From assembly GCA_963728855.1 (NCBI GenBank), contig CAVSLN010000007.1, forward strand, positions 682,001 through 746,000: DNA of 64,000 nt, written 5' to 3'. The DNA is from AC-43 sp963728855 (GTDB lineage: Bacteria; Actinomycetota; Actinomycetes; Mycobacteriales; Micromonosporaceae). Positions 35,527 to 46,029 of this stretch are shown piece by piece. Under the pieces are notes generated by a model, which did no database searches, had not been told where the DNA came from, and saw only the letters and a program-made list of their open reading frames with translations. The position numbers and the translations under genes are program-made. The first letter of the stretch is position 1. The number at the start of each line of letters is the position of its first letter.

Positions 35527-37871
35527 TCACCCACCGGCACTACCCGGCCGAGCCGTGGACGGTCCGGGAGACCGCGCTGGACCTCGACGTGCTGGCCCAG
35601 AGCGAGTCGGTGTTCGCGCTGTCCAACGGGCACATCGGGCTACGCGCGAACCTCGACGAAGGGGAGCCGCACGGGCTGCCGGGCACCTACCTGAACTCGG
35701 TGTACGAGCTGCGGCCGCTGCCGTACGCGGAGGCCGGGTTCGGCTACCCGCCGTCGGGGCAGACCGTGATCAACGTGACGAACGGGAAGCTCATCCGGCT
35801 GCTCGTCGACGACGAGCCCTTCGACCTGCGGTACGGCGAGCTGCGCCAGCACGAGCGGGTGCTGGACCTGCGCGGCGGGGTGCTGCGACGGCGGTGCGAG
35901 TGGACCTCGCCGGCCGGCCAGACCGTCGAGGTACGGTCCACCCGGCTGGTGTCCTTCGTGTACCGGTCGATCGCGGCGGTCGCGTACGAGGTGCGGGCGG
36001 TGGAGGCGCCGGTCCAGGTGGTGCTCCAGTCCGAGCTGGTGGCCAACGAGCAGCTGCCGCCGATGACCAACGACCCCCGGGCGACGGCCGTACTGGAGGC
36101 GCCGCTGGTCGCCGAGCAGCACGGGTACGAGGGGCTGCGGGCCGTACTCGTGCACCGGACCCGGCGCAGCGAGCTGCGGCTCGGCGCCGGGATGGACCAC
36201 GTCGTCGAGGGGGCGCCCGACCTGTCGACCTACACCACCTCGACCGACGACATCGCCCGGGTGACGGTGACCGCCCGGCTGGCTCCGGGCCAGACGCTGC
36301 GGCTGGTCAAGTTCCTCGCCTACGGCTGGTCCAGCCAGCGCTCGCTGCCGGCGATCCGGGCCCAGGTCGAGGCCGCGCTGACCGCGGCCCGGGCCACCGG
36401 CTGGCCCGGCCTGCTCGGCGCGCAGCGCGACTACCTCGACGACTTCTGGACCCGGGCGGACGTCGAGCTCGACGGCGACGACGAGGTGCAGCAGGCGGTC
36501 CGGTTCGCGCTGTTCCAGGTGCTGCAGGCCAGCGCCCGGGCCGAGCGCCGGCCGGTCCCCGCCAAGGGGCTGACCGGGCCGGGGTACGACGGGCACGCGT
36601 TCTGGGACACCGAGACGTTCGTGCTGCCGGTGCTGACGTACACGGTGCCGGAAGCGGCCGCGGACGCGCTGCGCTGGCGGCACATGATCGTACCGGCCGC
36701 CCAGGACCGCGCCACCCAGCTCGGCCTGCGGGGCGCGGCCTTCCCGTGGCGCACCATCGCCGGGCAGGAGTGCTCCGCGTACTGGCCCGCCGGTACGGCC
36801 GCGTTCCACATCAACGCCGACATCGCCGACGCGGTGCTCCGGCTGGACTGGGCCACCGAGGACGACGAGATGGCCCGGGAGGTCGGGGTCGAGCTGCTGG
36901 TGCAGACCGCCCGGCTGTGGATGTCGCTGGGCGCCACCGGCCCGGAGGGGCGCTTCCACATCGACGGGGTGACCGGGCCGGACGAGTACAGCGCGCTTTC
37001 CGACAACAACGTCTACACGAACCTCATGGCGCAGCGGAACCTGCGCGGCGCCGCCGACCTCGTCGACCGGTACCCGGACCGGGGCGGGGCGCTGGACGTG
37101 ACCGGCGAGGAGGTCGCCGCGTGGCGCTCGGCGGCCGAGTCGGTGGTCGTGCCGTACGACGAGCGGCTGGGGGTACACGAGCAGGCGTCCGGATTCACCC
37201 GGCACGCGCCCTGGGACTTCGCCGGTACACCGCGCCACCGGTACCCGCTGCTGCTGCACTTCCCGTACTTCCAGCTCTACCGCACGCAGGTGGTCAAGCA
37301 GTCGGACCTGGTGCTCGCGCTGCACCTGCGCGGGGACGCGTTCACGCCGGAGCAGAAGCGCCGGGACTTCGACTACTACGAGGCGCTGACGGTACGGGAC
37401 TCGTCGCTGTCCGCCTGTACCCAGGCCGTCGTCGCGGCCGAGGTCGGGCACCTCGACCTCGCGTACGACTACCTCGGCGAGGCCGCCCTGATGGACCTCG
37501 CCGACCTGGAGCACAACACCCGGGACGGGGTGCACATCGCCTCGCTCGCGGGCGCGTGGCTCGCCCTGGTCGCCGGGCTGGGTGGGATGCGCGACCACGG
37601 CGAGGTGCTGTCCTTCACGCCCCACCTGGCCGGACCGCTGCGCCGGCTCACCTTCGCCGTCACCTGGCGCCGGCGCTGCCTACGGGTCGACGTGGTCGCC
37701 GAGACGGCGACGTACACCGTGGTGAGCGGCCCGGCGATGGACCTCGCCCACGAGGGGGAGCGGCTGACCGTACGGCCGGGTCACCCGGTGGTTCGCAAGA
37801 TCTCGCCGGTCCCCGACATTCCCGCCCCGCACCAGCCCCCCGGTCGCGAGCCGCGCCGCCGCCATCCGTGA
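35523..37871 (+). CDS. GH65 disaccharide phosphorylase (maltose/trehalose/kojibiose type)
   Basis: The 782-residue enzyme would phosphorolyse an alpha-linked glucose disaccharide, releasing beta-glucose-1-phosphate. It shows the N-terminal sandwich domain (ESVFALSNGHIGLRANLDEG, GLPGTYLNSVYE), the toroid with HAFWDTETFVLPVLTYTVPEAA, and the catalytic acid Glu488 in VTGPDEYSALSDNNVYTN, followed by VVKQSDLVLALHL. Motifs alone do not separate maltose, trehalose and kojibiose specificity. ATGA coupling to the HAD gene gives a complete step to glucose-6-phosphate. Confidence 0.9.
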   Translation: MITHRHYPAEPWTVRETALDLDVLAQSESVFALSNGHIGLRANLDEGEPHGLPGTYLNSVYELRPLPYAEAGFGYPPSGQTVINVTNGKLIRLLVDDEPFDLRYGELRQHERVLDLRGGVLRRRCEWTSPAGQTVEVRSTRLVSFVYRSIAAVAYEVRAVEAPVQVVLQSELVANEQLPPMTNDPRATAVLEAPLVAEQHGYEGLRAVLVHRTRRSELRLGAGMDHVVEGAPDLSTYTTSTDDIARVTVTARLAPGQTLRLVKFLAYGWSSQRSLPAIRAQVEAALTAARATGWPGLLGAQRDYLDDFWTRADVELDGDDEVQQAVRFALFQVLQASARAERRPVPAKGLTGPGYDGHAFWDTETFVLPVLTYTVPEAAADALRWRHMIVPAAQDRATQLGLRGAAFPWRTIAGQECSAYWPAGTAAFHINADIADAVLRLDWATEDDEMAREVGVELLVQTARLWMSLGATGPEGRFHIDGVTGPDEYSALSDNNVYTNLMAQRNLRGAADLVDRYPDRGGALDVTGEEVAAWRSAAESVVVPYDERLGVHEQASGFTRHAPWDFAGTPRHRYPLLLHFPYFQLYRTQVVKQSDLVLALHLRGDAFTPEQKRRDFDYYEALTVRDSSLSACTQAVVAAEVGHLDLAYDYLGEAALMDLADLEHNTRDGVHIASLAGAWLALVAGLGGMRDHGEVLSFTPHLAGPLRRLTFAVTWRRRCLRVDVVAETATYTVVSGPAMDLAHEGERLTVRPGHPVVRKISPVPDIPAPHQPPGREPRRRHP

Positions 37872-37937
37872 GCGAGCGCGGCGGCGCTGCGGTGTCGGCC
37901 CGGTGCCACGCGCCGACGGATGTGGCTGCAAGGCGTC

Positions 37938-38408
37938 TCAGAGCGCCGCGTAGCGAGCGAACCATGATCGCAGCTCCCGGCACGTCGCGTGGAAGGCCGG
38001 CCGGCGCCGGTGGAAGTCGATGCCCTCGGCCCACAGCGGGGTGCTCACCGTACCGCCGGCCCGGTGCTCGATGACCACGTTCATCCCCAGCTCGATACCG
38101 AGCAACCGGGCGCTGCGCCGCTCCACCACGATCCCGGCGACCTCCGGCCACCGGACCGTACGGGTCCCGAGCAGGCCGCGCACGCGGATCCCGGCCGGGC
38201 CGACGTAGACGCCCATGCGCAGGACCTGCCAGGAGCCGACCAGCCAGAGCGCGGCCAGCGCGCCGGAGAGCAGCCAGGTGCCGGGTGCGGACAGGGTGAA
38301 CGCGCGGACCGCGGTCCAGTCGAGCAGCGCCAGGCTGCCCAGCTCCCACGCGATCACGACCAGCCGGCCGGAGCCGGGCGTGTAGGGGCGGTGCCACTGC
38401 GCTGTCAC
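37938..38408 (-). CDS. Membrane protein with PH-like domain
   Basis: The 156-residue product has two membrane segments near the N-terminus (LVVIAWELGSLALLDW and WLLSGALAALWLVGSWQVL) followed by a short bacterial PH-type domain (YVGPAGIRVRGLLGTRTVRW, EVAGIVVERRSA). This is a common actinobacterial arrangement of unknown function. The GTG at 38408 is chosen because the open frame upstream is basic and non-homologous. It converges on the GH65 gene. Confidence 0.7.
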   Translation of the reverse strand: MTAQWHRPYTPGSGRLVVIAWELGSLALLDWTAVRAFTLSAPGTWLLSGALAALWLVGSWQVLRMGVYVGPAGIRVRGLLGTRTVRWPEVAGIVVERRSARLLGIELGMNVVIEHRAGGTVSTPLWAEGIDFHRRRPAFHATCRELRSWFARYAAL

Positions 38409-38497
38409 CGGGGCATTATGGCAGCCCGACCTGCGCGGGTACGGCCGTCGCGCCGACCCGTCCGTGTAGCGCGGCGCCCGGCGGGCAGGAGTGAGCC

Positions 38498-38953
38498 GTG
38501 CGGACGCGGCGCGGCTGGGTCCTGGCGGGAGCCGTGGCACTGGCGCTATGGCTCGGGCTCGCCTACTGCGCCGCGCCGCCCGACCCGCGCGAGTACCGGC
38601 GGGCCGCGGTCGAGCAGGCGCAGGCGGCGCTGGGCGCGGTCCGGACCGTGGCGCTGGCCGGAGCGGCCGCGCGGGACGGCCGGCTGGTGCCGCCGTACCT
38701 GTCCACGGTCATCGACGACGCGGCCGGCTCGGTGGCCAGTACCCAGCGCCAGCTGGACGCGCATGCCCCACCCGACGCCGGTACCGGCGCCATGCGCGAC
38801 CAGCTGGCCCCGCTGCTGCTGGACGCTTCCGGCCAGATCGCCGCCCTGGACCGGGCGCTTTCCGGCGGCGCGAGCGCCGACGGCACGGCGGGCCTTGACG
38901 GCCTGGCCCACACCGGGGACCGGCTGGCCGCCTTCGTGGAGCGGTACGGGTGA
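38498..38953 (+). CDS. Membrane-anchored or secreted hypothetical protein
   Basis: The 151-residue product has a basic start and one hydrophobic segment (WVLAGAVALALWLGLAY) ending near a cysteine, then an Ala-rich helical domain. It is exported or anchored; the Cys at about 24 is not in a convincing lipobox. GTGA overlap links it to the NRAMP-like transporter gene, and actinobacteria often show such a pair, so it may assist that transporter. Confidence 0.65.
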   Translation: MRTRRGWVLAGAVALALWLGLAYCAAPPDPREYRRAAVEQAQAALGAVRTVALAGAAARDGRLVPPYLSTVIDDAAGSVASTQRQLDAHAPPDAGTGAMRDQLAPLLLDASGQIAALDRALSGGASADGTAGLDGLAHTGDRLAAFVERYG

Positions 38954-40179
38954 AGCGGCTCATCGCCGTCACCCTCGGCATCCTCACCGCGATCGGGGGC
39001 TTCGTCGACATCGGCGACCTGGTCGCCTCGTCGGCGTCGGGCGCCCGGTTCGGGCTCAGGCTGGCGTGGGTGCTGGTGGTCGGGGTCATCGGCATCTGCT
39101 CGTACGGGGAGATGTGCGGCCGCGTCGTCGCGATCAGCAACCGGCCGGTGTTCGACCTGGTACGGGAGCGGCTCGGCGCCCGGGTCGCCCTGCTCAACCT
39201 GGCCGCGTCGTACCTCGTCACGGTCCTGACGCTGGGCGCGGAGATGGGCGGCGTGGCGCTCGCCGTACAGCTGGCGACCGGCCTGACCTACCTGCTGTGG
39301 GTACCCGTCGTCGGGGCGGTGCTGTGGCTGACCCTGTGGCGGCTCCGGTTCGAGACCCTGGAGCGCACCTTCGGCCTGCTCGGCCTGACCCTGGTGATCT
39401 TCGTGGTCGCGCTGTTCCGGCTTCCCGGGCACGGTCCCGACCTCTGGCGGCAGGCGCTGCACCTGACCCCGGGAGGGAGCGAGAACTGGGACACCTACGC
39501 GTACTTCGCCGTGGTGCTGTTCGCGTCCTCGGTGAGCCCGTACGAGGTGTTCTTCTTCTCCTCCGGCGGGGTGGAGGAGAAGTGGGGACCCAAGGAGCTG
39601 ACGGTCATGCGCGCCAACGTCTTCGTCGGCTTCCCGCTCGGCGGCCTGCTGGCGCTGGCCCTGATGGCGGTGGCCGCCGTGGTGTACCGGCCGCTGAACG
39701 TGAAGCTGGACGCCCTCGGGCAGGTGGCGCTGCCGGTCGCGACGGCGCTCGGCAAGGTCGGCCTGGGCGTGGCGATCCTCGCGTTCTTCGCGGTCACCTT
39801 CGGCGCCGCGCTGGAGACCGGGTTGAGCGCCGGGTACGTGGTGGCCCAGTACTTCGGCTGGCCGTGGGGCAAGATCGTGGCGCCCCGCCGGGCGGCCCGG
39901 TTCCACACCGCGTTGCTGGTCGGCGTCCTGCTCGGGGTCGCCGCCCTGCTCACCACGATCAACCCGATCCAGCTCACCGAGTACATGCTGGTGTTCAACG
40001 CGGTCGTGCTGCCGCTGACCTACCTGCCGATCCTGGTAGTCGCGAACGATCGGGGGTACCTGGGCGAGCACGTGAACGGCCGGCTGGCCAACGCGGTCGG
40101 CGTCACGTTCCTGGTGGTGATCGTGGCCGCCGCGCTGGCCGCGGTGCCACTGATGATCGTGACGAGGGCGGGGTCGTGA
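38950..40179 (+). CDS. NRAMP-related divalent metal transporter homologue
   Basis: The 409-residue integral membrane protein has about eleven hydrophobic segments and the LeuT-type layout of NRAMP proteins. Segment 1 reads GGFVDIGDLVASSASGA where classical NRAMPs have DPGN, and segment 6 has SSVSPYEVFFFSSGGVEEKWG where they have MPHN. The substrate is therefore uncertain; it may be Mg2+ or another ion, or a diverged function. GTG at 38950 overlaps the upstream stop. Downstream are two PRC-barrel genes. Confidence 0.78.
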   Translation: MKRLIAVTLGILTAIGGFVDIGDLVASSASGARFGLRLAWVLVVGVIGICSYGEMCGRVVAISNRPVFDLVRERLGARVALLNLAASYLVTVLTLGAEMGGVALAVQLATGLTYLLWVPVVGAVLWLTLWRLRFETLERTFGLLGLTLVIFVVALFRLPGHGPDLWRQALHLTPGGSENWDTYAYFAVVLFASSVSPYEVFFFSSGGVEEKWGPKELTVMRANVFVGFPLGGLLALALMAVAAVVYRPLNVKLDALGQVALPVATALGKVGLGVAILAFFAVTFGAALETGLSAGYVVAQYFGWPWGKIVAPRRAARFHTALLVGVLLGVAALLTTINPIQLTEYMLVFNAVVLPLTYLPILVVANDRGYLGEHVNGRLANAVGVTFLVVIVAAALAAVPLMIVTRAGS

Positions 40180-40192
40180 CGGGAGCGGGATC

Positions 40193-40591
40193 GTGACCGA
40201 GGAACGGGACCGTGGTGGGCTGCTGGTCGGGTTCGACCTGCTCGACCGGCAGATCCTCGACCGCGGCGGGGAGGGCGTCGGCAAGGTCGACGACCTGGAG
40301 CTCGGGGTCGACGACGGGGCGGGCGCGCCGTACGTGGCGGCGCTGCTGGTGGGACCGCAGGCGCTCGGGCCGCGGATCGGGGGCCGGCTGGGCCGTATCG
40401 TCACCGCGCTCGCCATCCGGCTGGACGCCGACCGGACCGGGCCGCTGCGCATCCCGTACGAGCTGGTGGCGCGGGTAGACAGCGCGGTGCACCTGTCGGT
40501 AGGCAAGGAGCTGCTGGCCGAGCCGGAGCTGGAGAGCTGGCTGCGCGAGCACGTGATCGCCCGGATCCCGGGGAGTGACCGTGCCGGCTGA
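40193..40591 (+). CDS. PRC-barrel domain protein, first of two
   Basis: The 132-residue protein has a PRC-barrel-like start (FDLLDRQILDRGGEGVGKVDDLEL) and a second beta segment (LRIPYELVARVDSAVHLSV). PRC-barrels occur in RNA-processing and photosynthetic proteins and often as free-standing actinobacterial proteins near membrane genes. It overlaps the next PRC gene by 17 bases, so the pair is co-translated and may form one complex with the upstream transporter. Confidence 0.7.
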   Translation: MTEERDRGGLLVGFDLLDRQILDRGGEGVGKVDDLELGVDDGAGAPYVAALLVGPQALGPRIGGRLGRIVTALAIRLDADRTGPLRIPYELVARVDSAVHLSVGKELLAEPELESWLREHVIARIPGSDRAG

Positions 40592-40874
40592 GCAGCGCGT
40601 CCTGCGTACCCACCAGCTGCTCGGGAAGCGGGCGTACGACCGGTCGGGCGGGTACCTCGGCCGGGTCGCCGACCTGGCGGTGGAGCCGGACCCGGCGGGC
40701 CGGATGCGGGTCACCGCGGTGGTGGTGGGCCCGAGGATGTGGGGCCGGCTGCTCGGGTACGAGCGCCACGAGGTCGGCGGGCCATGGCTGCTGGAGCTGC
40801 TCGCCCGGTCGGTGTTCCGCCGCGGCGTACGCCGGGTGCCCTGGGACGCGGTACGGATCGGAGCGCCCTCGTGA
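40575..40874 (+). CDS. PRC-barrel domain protein, second of two
   Basis: The 99-residue protein has TVPAEQRVLRTHQLLGKRAY, GGYLGRVADLAVEPD and VRRVPWDAVRIG, matching a compact PRC-barrel. Two GTG codons (40575 and 40581) could start it. The stop overlaps the GTG of the VKOR-like gene in GTGA. Confidence 0.7.
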   Translation: MTVPAEQRVLRTHQLLGKRAYDRSGGYLGRVADLAVEPDPAGRMRVTAVVVGPRMWGRLLGYERHEVGGPWLLELLARSVFRRGVRRVPWDAVRIGAPS

Positions 40875-41350
40875 ACCCCTCGCGCCTCGGGCGGCGGGTA
40901 CCGGTGGCGGCGCTGGCATTGCTGGGCTGCGCGATCTCCACCTACCTCGCGCTGTACCAGTACCACGTTCTCGGCTCCGTCTGGGACCCGTTCTTCGACG
41001 GCGGCAGCGCGAAGGTGCTCACCTCGCCGCTGTCCCGGGCGCTACCGGTCCGGGACGGCGCCCTCGGTGCCGCCGGGTACGCCGTCGAGGCCGCCCTGGA
41101 GCTGTCCGGCCGTACCGACCGGTGGCGTACCCAGCCCCGGTTGGTGCTCCTGCTCGGGCTGGTCGCCGCCGGCCTGGCGGTCACCGGAGCCGCGCTCGTG
41201 GTCAGCCAGCCGCTGGTCGCGCACGCGTTCTGCACGCTGTGCCTCACCTCCGCGGCCATCTCGCTCGCGGTGGCCGTGCTGGTCTCGGGCGAGGTACGGG
41301 CCGCGTGGCGTACCGCCCGAGACGCCCGCCGGGCCCGGCAACCGGCATGA
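40871..41350 (+). CDS. Vitamin K epoxide reductase-like membrane protein
   Basis: The 159-residue protein has four likely membrane helices and the pair of cysteines in HAFCTLCLTSAAISLAVAV, the CxxC active site of VKOR-type disulfide bond enzymes. The early outer cysteine pair of bacterial VKORs is not evident: a single Cys is in LLGCAISTYLAL and the loop carries FFDGGSAKVLTSP, where homologues often have a Cys. It may be a diverged or partial member. It is coupled by four-base overlaps to the neighbours on both sides. Confidence 0.7.
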   Translation: MNPSRLGRRVPVAALALLGCAISTYLALYQYHVLGSVWDPFFDGGSAKVLTSPLSRALPVRDGALGAAGYAVEAALELSGRTDRWRTQPRLVLLLGLVAAGLAVTGAALVVSQPLVAHAFCTLCLTSAAISLAVAVLVSGEVRAAWRTARDARRARQPA

Positions 41351-42636
41351 TGTCAGGCATGCGCGAGGGCCTGGACCAGCACAGCCGCCACGGGCACGGC
41401 GACCACGGCGGCCATGACCACGGCGGCCATGACCACGGCGACCGTGAGCACGGCGACCATGACCACGGCGGCCATGACCACGGCGACCGTGAGCACGGCG
41501 ACCACGACCACGGTCCCACCCGGCACGAGCCCAAGCACCGGCACGACGATCACGACGACCCGCACCACGACCACGAACCCGAGCACGATCATGAGCCCGG
41601 CCACGGCCATGAGCCCGGCCACGATCATGAGCACGCGCCTGCCGGCGGGTGGCTGGCCGAGTGGCGGCACCGGCTCGGGCACCTGCTGGCCCCGCACTCG
41701 CACGACGCCACCGACAAGGTGGACGCCGCGATGGAGACCAGCCGGGAAGGCATGCGGGCGTTGTGGATCTCGCTGGCCGTACTGGGCGCGACGGCCGTGC
41801 TGCAGGGGATCGTCGCGTGGTGGTCCGGATCGGTCGCGCTGCTCGGCGACACGCTGCACAACCTGGCCGACGCGCTGACGGCCGTACCGCTGGGGATCGC
41901 CTTCCTGATCGGCCGGCGTCCACCGACCCGGCGCTACACGTACGGGTACGGGCGCGCCGAGGATCTCGCCGGCATCGCGATCGTGCTCGCCATCACCGCG
42001 TCGTCCGTACTGGCCGGGTACGCGGCGGTACGGCGGCTGATGCACCCGCAGGACGTGGCCCACCTGGGTCCGGTGGCGCTGGCGGCGCTGCTGGGCTTCG
42101 CCGGCAACGAGATCGTGGCGCGGTACCGGATCGTGGTCGGGCGCCGGATCGGCTCGGCCGCGCTGGTGGCCGACGGGCTGCACGCCCGTACGGACGGGTT
42201 CACCTCGCTGGCCGTACTGCTCGGGGCCGGTGGGGTGGCGGTCGGCTGGCGCTGGGCCGACCCCGTTGTCGGGCTGCTGATCACCGTGGCGATCCTGTTC
42301 GTGCTCAAGGACGCCGCCCGGGAGGTGTACCGGCGTCTGATGGACGCGGTCGACCCGGCCCTGGTCGACACGGTGACGCGCACGCTGCGGGAGACCGACG
42401 GCGTGACCGGGGTGGGCGCCGTGCACCTGCGTTGGATCGGGCACTCGCTGCGGGCCGAGTGCGAGATCGTGGTGCCCGCCGACCTCACCGTCACCGCGGC
42501 GCACGCGATCGCGGTCGACGCCGAGCACCGGCTCATCCACGCCGTACCGCGGCTGGGCCGGGCCTTCGTGCACCCGGACCCGGAGGCGCACGGCGTCGAC
42601 CATCACGAGGAGCTGCGCCACCACGACGGGCGGTGA
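41347..42636 (+). CDS. Cation diffusion facilitator with a long histidine-rich N-terminus
   Basis: The 429-residue protein is a CDF exporter, probably of Zn2+ or Co2+. About 85 residues at the N-terminus are a His/Asp/Gly-rich tail with repeats such as GGHDHGGHDHGDREHGD, encoded by 15-bp and 45-bp DNA repeats. Six membrane segments follow, with LLGDTLHNLADALTAVPLG and ALVADGLHARTDGFTSLAV carrying the HxxxD/DxxxD metal site residues. The C-terminal cytoplasmic domain ends in VDHHEELRHHDG. ATG at 41347 overlaps the VKOR stop; another ATG lies five codons on. Confidence 0.92.
   Translation: MMSGMREGLDQHSRHGHGDHGGHDHGGHDHGDREHGDHDHGGHDHGDREHGDHDHGPTRHEPKHRHDDHDDPHHDHEPEHDHEPGHGHEPGHDHEHAPAGGWLAEWRHRLGHLLAPHSHDATDKVDAAMETSREGMRALWISLAVLGATAVLQGIVAWWSGSVALLGDTLHNLADALTAVPLGIAFLIGRRPPTRRYTYGYGRAEDLAGIAIVLAITASSVLAGYAAVRRLMHPQDVAHLGPVALAALLGFAGNEIVARYRIVVGRRIGSAALVADGLHARTDGFTSLAVLLGAGGVAVGWRWADPVVGLLITVAILFVLKDAAREVYRRLMDAVDPALVDTVTRTLRETDGVTGVGAVHLRWIGHSLRAECEIVVPADLTVTAAHAIAVDAEHRLIHAVPRLGRAFVHPDPEAHGVDHHEELRHHDGR
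41399..41512. repeat. Imperfect 15-bp tandem repeat coding for the His-rich tail
   Basis: CATGACCACGGCGGC-type units repeat in tandem with GACCGTGAGCACGGC variants, forming a higher-order pattern inside the CDF gene. All periods are multiples of three. Such arrays are prone to slippage and thus to variable histidine number among strains. Confidence 0.8.
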
Positions 42637-42722
42637 GCCGGCGACCCGGTACCGGCGATCCGGTGCCGGCGGTCGTATCGGGCGGGTCGATGGCCTTCGC
42701 CGGCGCGTGCCACGATGGCGGG

Positions 42723-44068
42723 GTGCGTCGCGCCCCCCTCGCCGCGTTGACCGCCGCCGCCACCCTCGTGGTGCTCGGCGCCTCCTCGTGCACCGGCACG
42801 TCCGGCTCGGTCGACCTCGGCACGGCGGACCGGGGCAGCGTGACCGAGGTGGTGGACGCGTCCGCCACCGTCACCGCCAAGGCGGTCGCGACCGTGACCG
42901 CGCCGAGCGCCGGTACCCTCGCGTCGTTATCCGTCACCGCGGGCCAGAGCGTGGCGGCGGGCCAGGTGGTCGGGGTGATCGACTCGCCGGCGGCCCAGCA
43001 GCAGCTGCAGGAGGCCAGCGCGGCGCTGGCCGCGGCCAGCGCGGGGGGCGGGGGCGGCGGTGGGCTGCGCACCGGCGACCTCGCCGCGGCGCAGAAGAAG
43101 ACCGACGACGCGGCGGCCGCCGCGTTCGCCTCGGCGCGGTCGGCCGCGGGCGCCATCAGCGACCCGGGGGTACGCGCCACGCTGCTCGCCCAGATCGACG
43201 CCGCCGCCCAGCAGTACGCGTCCTTATCCGCCACCGCCCGGTCGCTGGTCTCCTCGGTCCAGCGCGGCATCGCCAGCCTCTCCTCGGCCGTGAGCGCGCT
43301 CGGCGCCGCCCAGCGCGCCCAGGCCAAGTCCGCGTACGACCTCGCCAAGTCCACAGTGGACGCGCTGACCTTACGGGCGCCGATCGCCGGTGTCGTGCAG
43401 CTCGGCGGCGCCGCCTCGGCCCCCTCGACCGGCTCGTTATCCAGCCTGCTGTCGGCCGCCGGAGCCGGCGCAGCCCCCGCGGGTACGGCCAGCGGCGCTA
43501 CCCCGACCGGACCGGGCGTCGACACCGCGGTCGGCGCGGGCGCACCGGTCGGCGCCGGTACGGCCATCGCGACCATCGTCGACGTCTCCGCGCTCGGCCT
43601 GCTCGCCGACGTCGACGAGACCGACGTGCTGCTGGTCGCGCCGGGCGTACGGGCCCAGGTGGAGCTGGACGCGGCACCGGGCGCCACGTACGAGGCCACG
43701 GTCGGCAGCGTCGACGTCCTGCCGACCACCTCGGCGCGCGGCGGCGTGGCGTACCGGGTCCGGCTCTCCTTAGGCACCGGCCGCTTCTCCGACGGCCGGG
43801 GCGCCCCGACCCCCCGCCCGGGCATGAGCGCCGTGTCGCACCTGATGGTGCGCGAGGCGCACGACGCGGTGACCGTACCGGCGGCGGCCGTGGTACGGGT
43901 CGACGGGCACGACGCGGTGTGGGTGTCCCGCGACGGCAAGGCGGTCCGGGTCCCGGTGACGCTCGGTGTCCAGGGTCCGGACCGGGTGCAGGTGCTCGCC
44001 GGCCTGTCCGCCGGTGACCGGGTCGTGGTGCGCGGCGCCGACAAGGTACGGGCCGGCCAGTCCCTGCC

Positions 44069-44072
<4 letters not shown>
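42723..44072 (+). CDS. Membrane fusion lipoprotein (HlyD/MacA type) of an efflux ABC system
   Basis: The 449-residue protein has a lipoprotein signal (VVLGASSC, Cys23), a biotinyl-lipoyl-like half (VTAPSAGTLASLSVTAGQSVAAGQVVGVID), a helical hairpin rich in Ala and Gln, the second lipoyl half (LRAPIAGVVQLGG), and beta-barrel and membrane-proximal domains (IVDVSALGLLADVDETDV, VRVDGHDAVWVSRDGKAVRV). It links MacB-like proteins on the outside of the membrane. Five in-frame TTA codons occur at 42927, 43224, 43371, 43437 and 43770, extraordinary in a GC-rich actinomycete. The stop overlaps the ATPase gene. Confidence 0.88.
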
Positions 44073-44796
<724 letters not shown>

Positions 44797-44800
<4 letters not shown>

Positions 44801-45981
44801 GATTGGTCGAGGCGTGGCGGGTGGCGCTCGGTGCCCTTCGGGCCAACCGATTACGCAGCGGCCTGACCATGCTCGGCGTGGTGATCGGGGTGGCCGCCGT
44901 GGTGGTGCTGGTCGCCATCGGCACCGGCGCCAAGCAGGAGGTCGAGTCGCAGGTCGAGGGGCTCGGCTCGAACCTGCTGCTGGTCGTACCCGGAAAGGTG
45001 TCCTTCGGCAACGCCCCCACCGCCTCGCCGCTCACCCTCGCCGACGTGGACGTGGTGTCGCGGCTGGCCGGCGGCCGGGAGCGGGTGGCCGCCTCGTTGT
45101 CCTCCGGCGAGACCGTGCGCGCCGGTACGGCCAGCACCTACTCCAGCGTGCTCGGCCTGCTGGAGAACACCCCGAACGTGTTCACCCGGCAGCTGTCGTT
45201 GGGCAGCTACCTGACCCGCTCGGACGTGGACACCGCGCGGCGGGTGGCGGTGCTCGGGCACGGCGTGGCCCAGAAGCTGTTCGGCGAGCGGGACCCGGTC
45301 GGCCTGCAGATGGACGTGGCCGGCGTACGGTTCCGGGTGATCGGCGTGTTCGCGAAGCTCGGGCAGAGCCTCGGTGTGGACCGCGACGACGAGGTACACA
45401 TCCCGCTGACCGCCGCGCAACGGCTGATCGGCACGGCCCGGGTCGACGGGCTGGCCGTCAAGGCGGCCGACCCGGGTACGGTCGACGACCTGGGTCGGCA
45501 GATCGTCGCCGAGCTGACCCACCGGCACCCCGGTACCGAGTTCAGCGCGGTCACCCAGGACCAGATCCTCGGCGTCCTGGGGGAGATCCTCGGCGTACTG
45601 ACCGGCGTGCTGGCCGCGATCGCCGGCATCTCGCTGCTCGTCGGCGGGGTGGGGGTCTCCAACATCATGCTGGTCTCGGTGCGCGAACGGACCCGCGAGA
45701 TCGGGCTGCGCAAGGCGGTCGGCGCCCGGCCCAGGGACATCGTGGTGCAGTTCCTCATCGAGGCCGTGCTGCTGACCACGATCGGCGGGGTCACCGGGAT
45801 CGCGCTCGGGATCGGGGCGGCCCTGGCGGTGGCGGCGCTCTCGCCCGTACCGGCGGCGATCACCTGGTGGTCGGTGGCGCTGGCGTTCGGCGTGTCGGCG
45901 GCGGTCGGTATCGCGTTCGGCGTCGTGCCGGCGCAGCGCGCGGGCCGGCTGGATCCCGTTGTCGCTCTGCGTACCGAGTAG
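44797..45981 (+). CDS. FtsX/MacB-type ABC transporter permease
   Basis: The 394-residue permease has four membrane segments: one at the N-terminus (LTMLGVVIGVAAVVVLVAIG) followed by an outer domain of about 200 residues, then three near the C-terminus (LAAIAGISLLVGGVGVSNIM, VSVRERTREIGLRKAVGAR, AITWWSVALAFGVSAAVGIA). It completes the tripartite exporter. One TTA codon at 44851 follows the pattern in the adaptor. The substrate is not indicated by the neighbours. Confidence 0.93.
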
Positions 45982-46029
45982 CTGGCGAACCCGGCGTCGC
46001 GGCCCGGCCCGGCGTGCGAGGCTGGCGGG

